Source of the DNA: Pelobates cultripes | Taxonomy: Eukaryota; Chordata; Amphibia; Anura; Pelobatidae | Assembly (NCBI GenBank): GCA_933207985.1 | Contig: OW240913.1 | Coordinates: forward strand, 358,646,943-358,710,942 | Length of the DNA stretch: 64,000 bases | Direction: 5' to 3' | Part shown: positions 34,860 to 46,800 of the stretch, piece after piece | How positions within the stretch are numbered: position 1 is the first letter of the stretch | Layout: each line of letters begins with the position of its first letter | The notes under the pieces: model-generated | What the model saw: the letters and a program-made list of their open reading frames with translations, nothing else | What the model was told of the DNA's origin: nothing | Databases searched by the model: none | Position numbers and translations under genes: made by a program

Positions 34860-35842
34860 CCCCCAGCACTGCAGACCCTCTCCCGTTTAGGTGCAATCCA
34901 TCACCACTATAAAGGTTGTACCCAATCGCAAAGTCGGCCCAGTGCTCTAAAAACCCCAAAACCCTCCTTCCTGCACCAAGACTTAAGCCACGCATTGACC
35001 TCTCTAATCTCCCGCTGCCTTTCCACTGTAGCGCGTGGCACAGGTAATATCTCAGAGAATACCACCTTGGAGGTCCTTTTCTTAAGTTTGCTACCTAATT
35101 CCCTGAAATCATTCATTAGGACCTTCCATCTTCCTCTTACTTTGTCATTGGTACCAACATGGACCATGACCGCTGGGTCATCCCCAGCCCCTCCCAATAA
35201 TCCATCCACTCTGTCAGCAACATGCCGGACCCGAGCACCCGGGAGACAGCAAACTGTCCGGTTGAGCCGATCAGAGCGGCAGATTGCCCTATCTGCTCTC
35301 CTAATGATAGAGTCCCCTACCACCACAACCTGTCTTGCCTTCCTTACATTTTGATCCCCACCCGTACTAGGGGGGCTGTTAGCTCGGCTGTTAGAAGTAA
35401 CAGCTTCCTCTAATACAGCTACTCCTGAGCTGATGCTCCCAACATCTTCCCTCAAACGGGCAAATCTGCTAGGTTGCACCAAATCAGGACTAGCTAACCC
35501 TTTCCTCTTCCCTCCCCCCCTGCTTCCTCGCCCCACTGTCACCCAGCTACATGCCTGTTCCCCATCTGCCTTATCTCCTCCCTCTCCACTACCTGTCCCC
35601 ACTAAACTCTGCTCAGTGAGCAGTAGACTCCTCTCAAGATTGTCAATCTCCCTCAAAGTTGCAATTTGCTTCTCGAGATCTCCAATCTGAGCTTCCAGAG
35701 AAGCCACTCGCACACAACCATCACAGAGGTATGGACCCTGGATGGGTACATCCAGGCATCCATACATGCAACAAGATGTGCATTGAGTCAAACCAGCAAT
35801 CTTGCTAACACTCATTTCCCCAGATACAGAACAATAAAACAA
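34860..35842 (-). pseudogene. CR1 ORF1: zinc finger, coiled coil, SGNH esterase
   Basis: The 311-codon frame (34907-35842) opens with a cysteine-rich finger, C-x2-C-C-x3-C near residues 21-28 and C-x2-C near 39-42, followed by a short coiled coil (about 48-80) and a low-complexity linker. An SGNH/GDSL-like esterase domain follows: VVVVGDSIIRRAD (block I, Ser) near residue 172, MVHVGTND (block III) near 225. The third block, DGLHLNGRG with the catalytic Asp-His pair, lies at about 34875-34900 in another frame. A one-base slip near the GGGGTTTTT run (about 34955) and a stop separate it. PHD-like fingers and esterase domains are known for CR1 ORF1 proteins. Function in transposition is unresolved. 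Confidence 0.85.
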
Positions 35843-36000
35843 TTACCTTGATAGTTTATACCCCTTGTTAGTTTCAACTCCTGTTTTTCTAACTCCTACT
35901 TGAAAGAGTCTACTTAATAGAGGCTGCTTTCAAGTAATGTGAGCAAGCTCAGTGAGTTAGGGGTGTGCCTTTATGGGGAAACAATCCCAATTTTAACCCC

Positions 36001-36162
36001 TTAAGACCGGAGGGCGTACTATTACGCCCTATTCTAAGCAGCTCTAAACGCCGCCGGGCGTAATAGTACGCCCTCCAGTCTTTTCTTACTTACCCGGTCG
36101 CCGGCGAACCCACACCAGCGATCGCGGTTGGGGTGACTCCCAGGGAGGCCCCTGTGGCACAT
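36001..36162. mobile_element. End fragment of a TTAA fold-back element
   Basis: It starts TTAACCCCTTAAGACC and contains the terminal hairpin (ACTATTACGCCC and GGGCGTAATAGT) seen at the right end of copy 1, here in the opposite orientation. It is cut by the CR1 fragment that follows. Confidence 0.7.
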
Positions 36163-36990
36163 AGAAACATAGAATGTGACGGCAGATAAGAACCATTCGG
36201 CCCATCTAGTCTGCCCAATTTTCTAAATACTTTAATTAGTCCCTAGTCTTATCTTATAGTTAGGATAGCCTTATGCTTATCCCACGCATGCTTAAACTCC
36301 TTTACTGTGTTAACCTCTACCACTTCAGCTGGAAGGCTATTCCATGCATCCACTACCCTCTCAGTAAAGTAATACTTCCTGATATTATTTTTAAACCTTT
36401 GTCCCTCTAATTTAAGACTATGTCCTCTTGTTGTGGTAGTTTTTCTTCTTTTAAATATAGTCTCCTCCTTTACTGTGTTGATTCCCTTTATATATTTAAA
36501 TGTTTCTATCATATCCCCCCTGTCTCGTCTTTCCTCCAAGCTATACATGTTAAGATCCTTTAACCTTTCCTGGTAAGTTTTATCCCGCAATCCATGAACC
36601 AGTTTAGTAGCCCTTCTCTGAACCCTCTCTAAGGTATCAATATCCTTCTGAAGATACGGTCTCCAGTACTGTGTACAATACTCCAAGTGAGGTCTCACCA
36701 GTGTTCTGTACAATGGCATGAGCACTTCCCTCTTTCTACTGCTAATACCTCTCCCTATACAACCAAGCATTCTGCTAGCATTTCCTGCTGCTCTATTACA
36801 TTGTCTGCCTACCTTTAAGTCATCAGAAATAATCACCCCTAAATCCCTTTCCTCAGATGTTGAGGTTAGGACTCTATCAAATATTCTGTACTCTGCCCTT
36901 GGGTTTTTACATCCAAGATGCATTATCTTGCACTTATCCACATTAAATGTCAGCTGCCACAACTCTGACCATTTTTCTAGTTTACCTAAA
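36163..36990 (-). mobile_element. CR1 3' part, subfamily B, with RT C-terminus
   Basis: On the minus strand, a 237-codon open frame (36249-36962) encodes the C-terminal third of a CR1 reverse transcriptase: WQLTFNVDKCKIMHLG, LVRPHLEYCTQYWRPYLQ, RRATKLVHGLRDKTYQERL and DRGDMIETFKYIKG, ending AWDKHKAILTIR. It ends in the CR1 tail complementary to ATAGAAACATAGAATGTGACG. The copy is 5'-truncated in the RT palm, as usual for CR1, but the remaining frame is uninterrupted, suggesting a fairly young insertion. Confidence 0.88.
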
Positions 36991-37044
36991 TATTATATTT
37001 ATTTTTTGCGTTCCTCACTTTTACTGATGATATCATCGTTATTA

Positions 37045-37180
37045 CACGTTTTACATACAGGGGCTCGTGCAGGGTTTAGCAAACGATCAACAGAGCGGGA
37101 GATAATACATTTTAAATTAAATAGAATTTTCAATATAAGAAGTATAAACTTTAGATGACTTTTTATAGGAAGTGTTTAGG
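37045..37180. repeat. Fragment of TTAA MITE family 1
   Basis: CAGGGGCTCGTGCAGGG, AACGATCAACAGAGCGGGAG and TTTATAGGAAGTGTTTAGG match the interior of the MITE at 25282-25648. Flanking copies of TTTTGCGTTCCTCACTTTTAC occur on both sides (about 37006 and 37204). Confidence 0.6.
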
Positions 37181-37489
37181 AAGTTATTGCTTATATTTAT
37201 TTTTTGCGTTCCTCACTTTTACTGCTGATATCATCGTTATTACACGTTTTACTCTAGACATCGTTGTTTGTCAAGCTGCGTGCACGTGCAGAACATACGG
37301 ATAGTAGTCCCTAATGTGTCTCAGTTTATTGTTTTTGGCTGGGTTAAAATGTTATATTTATAAAATACCCATTTTTTTTATAAGGGAGTGACCAGTGACC
37401 CATCTGACTCTGTATATTATTTGTATAACTTTATGATCTCACAGTAATAGCATACTGCATGGCCAGTGAGGGGGTTAATGGCTGTGTAC

Positions 37490-37678
37490 TGTGGATAGTC
37501 TATCTCTGTTACACACTGGCAGACAGCACAAAATGGCGGACAGCAGCCATGCTGCCACCCTCACATTGCACACAAGGGGAGGGGCATTGAGCGGCTCGGG
37601 GGGCGGGGACTGAGCGGGGCCCGCCTAGCGGAAGTGACGTCATACAAGGAAGCCGCTCCTACCGGGAGGAAGAGAAAG
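37490..37678 (+). promoter_or_regulatory. FBXO28: FBXO28 promoter and 5' UTR, CpG-rich
   Basis: A GC-rich, TATA-less segment lies directly upstream of the start codon. It carries a YY1-type motif AAAATGGCGG (37530-37539), a GC box GGGGCGGGGAC (37600-37610), and an adjacent ETS-CRE composite CGGAAGTGACGTCA (37629-37642). These are typical for a constitutively expressed vertebrate gene. The transcription start is not visible; the ETS/CRE motif is only about 37 bases from the ATG, so it may be at or just inside the 5' UTR. Confidence 0.7.
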
Positions 37679-37876
37679 ATGTCGGCGGCGGCTGAGGACA
37701 GAGGGGATGAGGGAGGTACGGGGTGCAGCGGCTCCTCCTGCTGCCAGAGACCCCGCTCAGCGTCTCCTTCCTCGGATCAGCTGCACCAGAGCAACACCCT
37801 CCTCGGCCTGCCCATCGTCGCCATCGAGAACATCCTGAACTTCATGAACTACGATGAGATCAGCCAACTCCGGCTG
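37679..37876 (+). CDS. FBXO28: FBXO28 coding exon 1
   Basis: It encodes residues 1-66: a Ser/Gly-rich N-terminus, then the first half of the F-box, NTLLGLPIVAIENILNF. The donor is CGGCTG|GTGAGAGG, phase 0. The exon lies in the CpG-rich region. Confidence 0.96.
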
Positions 37877-40800
37877 GTGAGAGGATATTAACAGGGACTG
37901 GGAGGTGGGGGACTGAATACTAACTGATTATAAACAGGGACTGGGGGGGGACTGATTATAAACAGGGACGGGGGAGATATAAACAGGGACTGGGGAGATA
38001 TTGCAGGGAGACTGGGGAGAAGGGACAACAGAGGGACTGGGGGACTGAATATGAATATAAACAGGAGGGACTGACATGGGGGGACTGAATATAAACAGGG
38101 GACTGGGGGGACTATAAGCAGGGACTGGGAGGGACTGAATATAAACAGGGACTGGGACTGGGACAGGGACTGGGGGGACTGAATATGGGACTGGGGGGGA
38201 CTGAGGGACTGGGGGACTGAATAAGCAGGGACTGGGGGACTGGGGAAGGGACTAGAAAGCAGGGGACTGGGGGGACTGAATATAAACAGGGACTGGGGGG
38301 GGGGGGACTGAATATAAACAGGGACTGGGGGACTGAACATAAACAGGGACTGGGGACTGAATATAAACTGAAAAGGGGACAGGGACTGGGGGACTGAATA
38401 TAAACAGGGACTGGGGGGACTGATATAAACAGGGACTGGGGGGACTGAATATGGGGACTGGGGGGACTGAATATAAACAGGGACTGGGGGGGACTGAATA
38501 TAAACAGGGACTGGGGACTGAATATAAACAGGGACTGGGGGCTGAATATGGACTGAATAGGGACTGGGGGGAGGAGGGGACGGAGATATAAACAGGGACT
38601 GGGGGACGGAGATAAAACAGGGACAGAGATATAAACAGGGACTGGGGGACTGATAAACAGGGACTGGGGACGGAGATATAAACAGGACTGGGGACGGAGA
38701 TATAAACAGGGACTGGGGGGACTATAACAGGGACTGGGGGGAGATATAAACAGGGACTGGGGGCCGGATATAAACAGTGACTGGGGGGCGAGATATAAGC
38801 AGGACTGGGGGGGTATATAAAACAGTGACTGGGAGATATATGGCAGTGGAGATATAAACAGTGACTGGGGAGATTAAACAGTGACTGGGGGAGATATAAG
38901 ACTGATATAAACAGTGACTGGGGGAGATAAGCAGTGACAGTGACTGGGGAGATATAAACAGTGACTGGGAGATATAAACAGTGACTGGGAGTGACTGGGG
39001 AGTATAAGCAGTGACTGGGAAGATATAAACAGTGACTGAAGATATAAACACAGTGACTGGGGGAGGCAGTGACTGGGGGGAGATAAACAGTGACTGGGGG
39101 AAGGAGATAAACAGTGACTGGGGAGATATAAACAGACTGGGGAGATATAAACAGTGACTGGGGAGATATAAACTGAGGGACTGAATATAAACAGGAGGGA
39201 CTTGGGGAGATATATCCCCATTGTAAGAGTCACTGTAAGGACTGTCAGCACCTTGGGTCAAATCATTGCTGCAGAGCTCTGCAGGTGTGAACTTCAGGGG
39301 CCAGATCCCTGTGAGGCAACAACCACTGGGAGGTGTAAACACCTATGCAAGGGAGCGTTACCGGCTGAGGACTGTCATTTCCATTGGGAGTTGGAGGCTG
39401 AGTGGCCCTACAGAGCAGTTGGAGTAATGATTGTTAGCATTTAGAGTTATGTTCCATAGCTTTCAGCCTTGATCTTAATCTCTGTAGCCAGGTATATGTG
39501 GAAAGAATATATATAGACTGTCTGTCATACATCATAGGAGAGAATAGCTAATGGGATTATTGATCTTTACTCCTGTTTGTGCATTGTATTCACTGCGCAC
39601 CCCACTGAAACATTTACGCTAAAATATGCTGTGACAACAGCTAAATTGGAAAGCAGGTTTTCAGTTCACTATAAAATAACCCATGAAGGTTATTCACTAC
39701 AGTTTCTAATTAAATCTGTATGAAGCAAGAAAATTCTTCCTACGTGGTCTTACCTTAGTTTTTTTACTTTTGGATTTAATTTGTGAAAATTTGAATTTAT
39801 TTGATCTATATCTCTCTCTATATTGTACTGGCAAAATTACCGGCACTTCTGCAGCCAAAATGGTGTACGTTACAATCATGTTATTCAAGAATTGTCTGAT
39901 AATGGAGGGGGCAGCAGCTCGTTCAGCTTAACTTTCCCATAAGTAGTGCTTGTAGCATCGTACAACTGCAGATGCTTGCTTAGAGTTATGGAATCCTGCA
40001 TACGCACGTTGTATCTTAGCTTTTTAGCACTGTGCTAGCTGTTGGACTGTGAAAATGTAGCTCTGGTGTATATTCTAGAACTTGAAGTGCCAAGTAATTT
40101 TTAAGGCCTGGCTAGAAGTACAGGACTTCACATTTTTTGGGTTTACAACTAGAGGTGCTTCTCCATTGAAGACATTCACAAATCACATTCAGTGTCATCA
40201 TTCGCAGAATTATGATTCCAAATACCATGAATGCTTCTCATAAAGAAGCTGTAGATTCATTGCCTCACATGGGGAATTATCTGCTTGGGGAGTGCTATGA
40301 GAGAAAATCATTGGATTGGATCAATATCTATCAGGATGAACACGCCATGGGCGGATTGGCTGTCGAGAATGTTTTGGCACTGGAGTACAGGTGAGTTTTA
40401 TGGCTGTTTACTCCCCTTTTTATTTTAGGAAAGAGGATTTAATGTAAAAAGAACCTGCTGTAACAGGTGGATTCCAAATGTTACTCGCACTTTCCTGACG
40501 GTCTTTAAGGATTCTTTGTTGGATCTGACGACGTTGTTGTGCTCCGTTTTGTTCATGATCGGTGTTTTGTCTTTTGACAAGAACACATCAAGGTTAAAAT
40601 ATTTATTTTAATCTTGGTGATGTAGTACCAAAACAATCACAACTAGTTTTAGCTATTCATTGCCCACAGTCTTTAGTCAGGTATAATGTATAGTGCTTCA
40701 CACTAGGGATGCGCCAAAATTTTCGGCCGAAAATGGGCCTATCCAATTTCGACTAAAAATGGGTCAAATCTGCCGAAAATAGGGCACCTGACGAGTGACT

Positions 40801-43800
40801 TGTTAGGTCCTCGGTCCATGACTGAGTACCCGACATTGGGGGGGCGGGGGGGGGGGCACCGCTTGCGCTGGGTGCAAGGCCCCTCCTGTCTGCACGGGGC
40901 GAGAGAGCCAGTGCTTATTTAGTAGATGAAGGGGACCTTAACTATAATTTAAAAAAATTTCATATCGTGTGAGTATGATCTAAATCAGATTAAATTACAG
41001 TGAAATATTCCTTTATATTAATCTGTTGTTTGCTTGACATTCTTTAAGGCTTATTCTCTAAACAGTGGCAAATTTAAAACATATTGCAAAAACTTGGCTA
41101 AAATATGCAGAACTGTTTATATTTTGCAGTTCGGTTTACAGTTTGATATAATTTACTTTTTATTGAATACCCTTCATCCATGTTCTTATGTCCAAACCTT
41201 CTTACCAGTCAATCAGTGTGTGCTGGAGGACTGTTAAAAGCAGATCTCTAATCCCCAGACACTACACAGCATGCTCCCTGGCTGTTAAGGAACTAGTAAC
41301 TACTGCCTGGGGCCTACAATTTCCCCAGATGCCTCAAGACAAACGTGTTGGCCAGCTGCTGCCTTGGCGCTAAATACTGCCTAGGCAAGTCATTGAGCTC
41401 CTGAAGGGGGGTCCAGGATGGTGCCACTTTGTGAGGCCTACACTATCATTTATCTGCAATTGATTTTATCTTTCATGTTTCCTAGCCAGACATAGGCTGG
41501 AATACTCTGCATCACATACTTTTTTTTTTGTTTGTTTTTTAAATCCCAGCAAGTTTTAAAATTTAAGCAATTGTTCATACAGTATATCATATCCAAACAC
41601 ACACAGAATGTAACAGGGGTAAAAATAAAAAGGGGGGAGGGGTGGAAGAGAGAAAAAAAAAACACATGATTTTGATGTTCATTTTTTGACTACATTTGTT
41701 TGAACTGGACAACAAAAGCAAAAAACAAGTGTCCCTCAGTTGAGTTCTTGATCTTATTTTTTTTTTTTGTGTGTGTTCAGTTATTGGCTGGTGTCCTTAT
41801 ATTCTCCTTTGATCAGAAGGGGAAGGTAGACAATCCTCCTTTTTTACATAAGAAAATGTTATGGAGACAAAAGGTGTGCTCTCCCATGCCACCATCTTGA
41901 GAGAAGGCTGTCCTAAGGACTGTTATGTCTGATATCTTGGGAGCCAGACGTGTTAAGCTCTTCAGATTCCTTTGAATATAATTTACTACTTAAAATGCAG
42001 AAATAGCAATTTGAACTGTGAATTTGTACAATTGTTTTACACACTTGTGTTGTTGTTGCTCAAAAATTACGATTTATAATTTTAATACGCTAATATCACA
42101 AAGTATTACTTTACTGAGAGGGTAGTGGATGCATGGAATAGCCTTCCAGCTGAAGTGGTAGAGGTTAACACAGTAAAGGAGTTTAACCCCTTAAGGACCA
42201 AACGTCTGGAATAAAAGGGAATCATGACATGTCACACATGTCATGTGTCCTTAAGGGGTTAAGCATGTGTGGGATAGGCATAAGGCTATCCTAACTATAA
42301 GATAAGGCCAGGGATTAATGAAAGTATTTAGAAAACTGGGCAGACTAGATGGGCCGAATGGTTATCTGCCATCACATTCTATGTTTCTAAGCTTTGACAA
42401 TATTCTGCAGCACTCGATTCCAAGCAGTTTTATATCCCCTTGATTCGATGTATCCTATCAAGGTTGAAGGGTCATCACTGAAGGAAAAAAAGTGGTATGA
42501 GCACCATTAAAATATTTCCATGGGGAAACCTGCCTGCACGTTTAGTACTTTGCACCACTTCTGAACTCATGTTCATGTCCAGGGTATGTAGCGTGTCGGT
42601 ATTGGCAGATAGCAGTTCGTTTGATTAGTCTGTTAGATTGCAGTTAGGGATAGGTGCAGCGAGAGACAAGACAGCTGCTGTGGACTACAACCCAAAAGTC
42701 TGCCGGCCATCGTGAGTTAAAGCCCTGTGTCATCAATGTAAAGATAGAACCGAGCTGCCAGCCACACTTGTACCGCCACATTTGAGTTCCTTTATAGAGC
42801 TGTAAAACAGATAGGAACGTACACTGTGTGCAATTTAAATGAGAAATTATCGATTCCTCTTTATCAGAAGGATAAACGGAGTGCTTCGAGCTGCGGCTTA
42901 TATATTTTTTTGCAAATCCCTTAAATTGCAAGTGTCTACGTGGAAGGAGATGTGGTTAAGGGGAACTTCTTGCACTAAATTTGCAGTGAGCACAGTTTGT
43001 GATGGTGGTAGAGGTACCTGTTTTAGGACCAGGACATAATTATGGTTGTAATGTCCCTTCAGACAGCTGGTGGTGGTTGATGTTGGATAAGTAATATTTG
43101 GGATCAGACTGAAATTCGGGGTACTTGTTTTGAAGAGCTGGTCAGGTTTGTCTGTTTCTATGCAGGCTAATTCCAGAATCTCCTTAATGATGTTAATGAG
43201 GTGTGTTATGACATTTATCCAGATTCCAGTACACTTGTCGGCTTTTCCAGATCAGAAAGTGACGTCTTTCTCTCACCGGATTTTATTTCCATTTTGGCTC
43301 CAGCAAAGTAAATGCTATTTGCAAGCAAGATTAAGCTTGGATATCATTTTACAGTGTTTGGAGCGTTCTGTTTGTTATAAATAAAGCTCCTGTCATAATC
43401 CAGGCCGGGTTGGGATGTCAGAATAATTTATAATCTATGGACCCCGTTCCTTTTTATTCAGATCTCTTATCACTATGCCCCAGGAAACAAACTGAATAGA
43501 GTGAGGGAATGTATTAGAATACACTGTATTTACATAATCTGTTGTCCTGGTAAAAAAACCATTGGGTTCGTGTATTAAATGTTCTTTGCTGCCTGGGAGG
43601 GGGGATGGGTAAATTAACGTGCATCTCAATGTCTTTGATTTTCTAATACCGAATGATTCTCCAGTGCAACTTGTACATGTGTTTATTTTATTTTTTTGTA
43701 TGTTTTTTTTTTTATTTATACTTTTGATTTATCATGTTTTGCATTCACTGAAATATATATTTTCAGGGAATTTAAAGTGAATTTCGAAACTTAGGCTAAA

Positions 43801-46800
43801 ATATCTGAATTAGAAAAATCACCAAAACGTTTCTGTTTGCAGTTTGGGCATTTTGACCTTAAAGGAACACTATATGGTGTTAGTGTTAATCAAACTATTT
43901 TAATAATTTTTATTTAAATTATTTTATTTTAAACGCAGTGAAGGGGGTTTATTTACCCTTCTTTTTGCACCGCATCATAGTCGTTGCAGCCGGCAGTTCC
44001 TCCTCCTTCTCGCGATTCTCATAGCAAACATTGAACCCGGCGTTATTTGACGTTTTAGATGTTGAACTTCACCTGGCAGACAAACTCTGTGGTCGCAATG
44101 GAGCACCTCTAGTTATTGTCAGACAGCCACAATATGTGTTTAGCTGTGCCGAACCTACAAAACAGCAGTGTTTTTACATTGTAAGATTGAAACGACAGGG
44201 CTGGTGCACACCACTTCACTGAAATTAAGTGATCTGGGTGCTTTTTTTTGATCCATTACAAATAAAATCCCCATCAGTTCTCCCTTTAGTGAATAATCCC
44301 GTAACCCTGTATTCACCTACCCTATGCGTGCACTATGCATGTATGCCAGTAAAATACAGTAATTTAAAATGATCCCTGCATAAAGTGTAAGAGGAAATGT
44401 GAAGACGGTGGAATAAGCAGAAACTTTTATTTCTTTATTTTAATTTGTGCGTACAGAAAGCCAATGATTCCTGTCTAGACTAAACTAGTAATGAAGACAT
44501 GCTGACTAATTTGGTGAAGGCAAGTGTGGCTTGATTAAGAACACAGAGAAAAGAATGACTTGGAAAATCTATGTAGCCACTGTTTATCAAGACTGGTGAT
44601 GGGCCTTTAGCATAGCACGTTTAATAAAATTGAAAAACACAGGCACATGTGCGTTTTCACTGCTCGTGTTAACACCTGTCTTGATTTAGTTAATTATATC
44701 ATTTATTTTAGCCAGAAAACTGTGTGTACAGCTTTCAAACGGCTCTCCAGATTGTTTGCACTACACTCCTACATTTTATTTAATTTTCCATATCCTCCTC
44801 CTGGGAACCAAGGGGACAAAATTGTATTCCAACATGCCATCCATTTTTGATGTAAAGGAAGTTCCCAGCCTGTCACATGACATGTCACTGGAAAGCCCAG
44901 AATGTCTTCTTTACAATACAGCAGGGATTGATAGAGTAGCTGAAAAGGAGATGCACATGAATGAAATATCCAGTACAGAGGACACAAGTTAATGGGCTGG
45001 GTCTCAGGAGGATGTGTGTGTTTTTGTATTACATTTTTGTTTTATTCTGTCTCTTTTGGGCATAGGTTTATTCTTGTGCACTCTTTAATATTTGTTGAAT
45101 TCACCAAGTTATGTGTATTGCGCTTGAGACCAATCGACTAGCTGCACAATCCAGTTTAATAGATTGAGCAGATAATCTTTTTCTCACCTGATTTTATTTG
45201 TTTTTTCTTAGGTTTGCAAGCGCATGGATCTGGTGTGTCAACGTATGCTTAATCAAGGCTTCCTGCGAGTGGAAAGATACCACAACTTGTGTCAGAAGCA
45301 GGTCAAATCACAACTGCCAAGGTATAGTCTGCAAATACAACAGGTGCCCCTGGGCTGGTGGACGATCTGTTTGGAACTGGCATAATGAAGTGGCAAATGA
45401 ATAACCGGGTATAGAACATGGCAGCAGGATTCATTAAAGTACACAAACTTGTATGAAAAAGCAATGGCTGAATCAAATGGCAATGCAGACCTATTCACAG
45501 CTAACATTAAATAAAAAAAGTTACATTTTGAATTCAGATGTGACTGCAGGGGAATGATCTGTACACCAAAATCACTCCATTAACCTATTGTTTTTTTTAT
45601 ACCTTTTAGTGTCTCTTTAAAACCAGTTTTATTTACAAATTAACAATCCAGTAGAAATGAAATGGGTTTTGTATTTCATGTTTGTGTCACAGTGGAGGTC
45701 ACACTGCTTGGTTTAAAACTATGATAAATGGTTGGTTTTTTTTTTGTTTTTTTTAAATTTCATTCTGTGTCCTACGTGGCAACTGAATTCCATGATATTC
45801 TTCGTATTGTGTCTGTGCAGGCGGGAATCTGAACGGCGGAACCACTCGTTGGCGCGACACGCCGATATTCTAGCTGCAGTGGAGACCAGGCTTTCCCTAC
45901 TAAACATGACATTTATGAAATATGTTGACTCCAACTTATGCTGCTTCATCCCAGGAAAGGTAACATTATAATTATTGTATTATTAGGGTGCCTGTGTAAA
46001 TCACTTGAATACATTCCGTTAAAGGGAGTATCTAGATTAGTATTAGTCCAGTAGACAAGATGCCAAAATACCAGAGTATTGCAGAATGCAATGATACATT
46101 TTTTTTATTGGCCTAACATAACATTTCAAAGACAAGCTTATCTTTGAAATATCCTATTAGTACAATAAAAGAGGTATCATTGCATACTGCAATAATCTAG
46201 TATTTTGGCAAAATATATATTATATTTTATATTTTATATTTTTGTTATGCAGAGATACATTCACAGGCATTTTCAATGTAGCAAAAGTTAGTGTAATGAG
46301 CTTGCACATAGACGTATACACATAGGAAGCTACGCATTTAAAACGAAATAAATAGCAATTGGAATTAGACCCATATTTTCATGTGAGAATCACTATTGTT
46401 CTTATAAAGCTCTATAAGGAAAGCTGTAGTTTGAATTATGTCCAGTAGATGGAGCTAGTTGCCTTCCTTAATTACAGCTGGCATTGTCTGCATTTGTTAA
46501 ATTAATTCATTAGAATTTTTTTTTTTTTTAAATTAAAATAAGTTTATAGAACTTCAATGTGGAGTGACCGTGTGTGTCTTTGTGAGTGTTCATTGAATGC
46601 GAGGGTATGTATGTGCAGATGGTCAGTGTTTGTCTGTATGCTAGTATATAATTGAACCTTTTCCCCTACCCGTATCATTTGTTCTTACCCTGTTCATGTC
46701 ACCTGTCCCTTTTTTTTTTTTTTTCTTCTCTCTATGTGGCTAATGACTGTCATTACTTTTCTTGCACTATTTTCCCCCTCCCATTTTTCTGTATTAGGAG

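Larger units (their letters stand above)
31669..35960 (-). mobile_element. Nearly full-length CR1 LINE
   Basis: On the minus strand the order is ORF1 with zinc-finger and esterase domains, AP-type endonuclease, reverse transcriptase, and a 3' tail complementary to GTTACATAGTTACATAGCTG. This is the CR1 layout. Frame breaks occur in ORF1, the endonuclease, the endonuclease-RT linker and the RT C-terminus, so this copy is inactive. The 5' boundary is approximate. CR1 elements normally lie mostly as short 3' fragments, so the preserved length is unusual. Confidence 0.88.
37877..45211 (+). other. FBXO28: FBXO28 intron 1
   Basis: A 7.3-kb intron holding the G-rich minisatellite (37900-39213), a hAT-like fragment near 40702, a CR1 tail with a nested 80-bp MITE (42104-42388) and a TTAA MITE (43859-44245). 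The rest (about 39214-40700, 40930-42100 and 42390-43858) is non-coding with no recognised element. Confidence 0.9.

Noticed and set aside
38722..39342. 206-codon minus-strand frame (and 37888-38340)
   Set aside because: Produced by the G-rich minisatellite in FBXO28 intron 1; Ser/Pro/Val/Tyr repeats only.
44647..44992. Two overlapping open frames of 67 and 78 codons in FBXO28 intron 1
   Set aside because: No splice context, no recognisable motif; chance frames.
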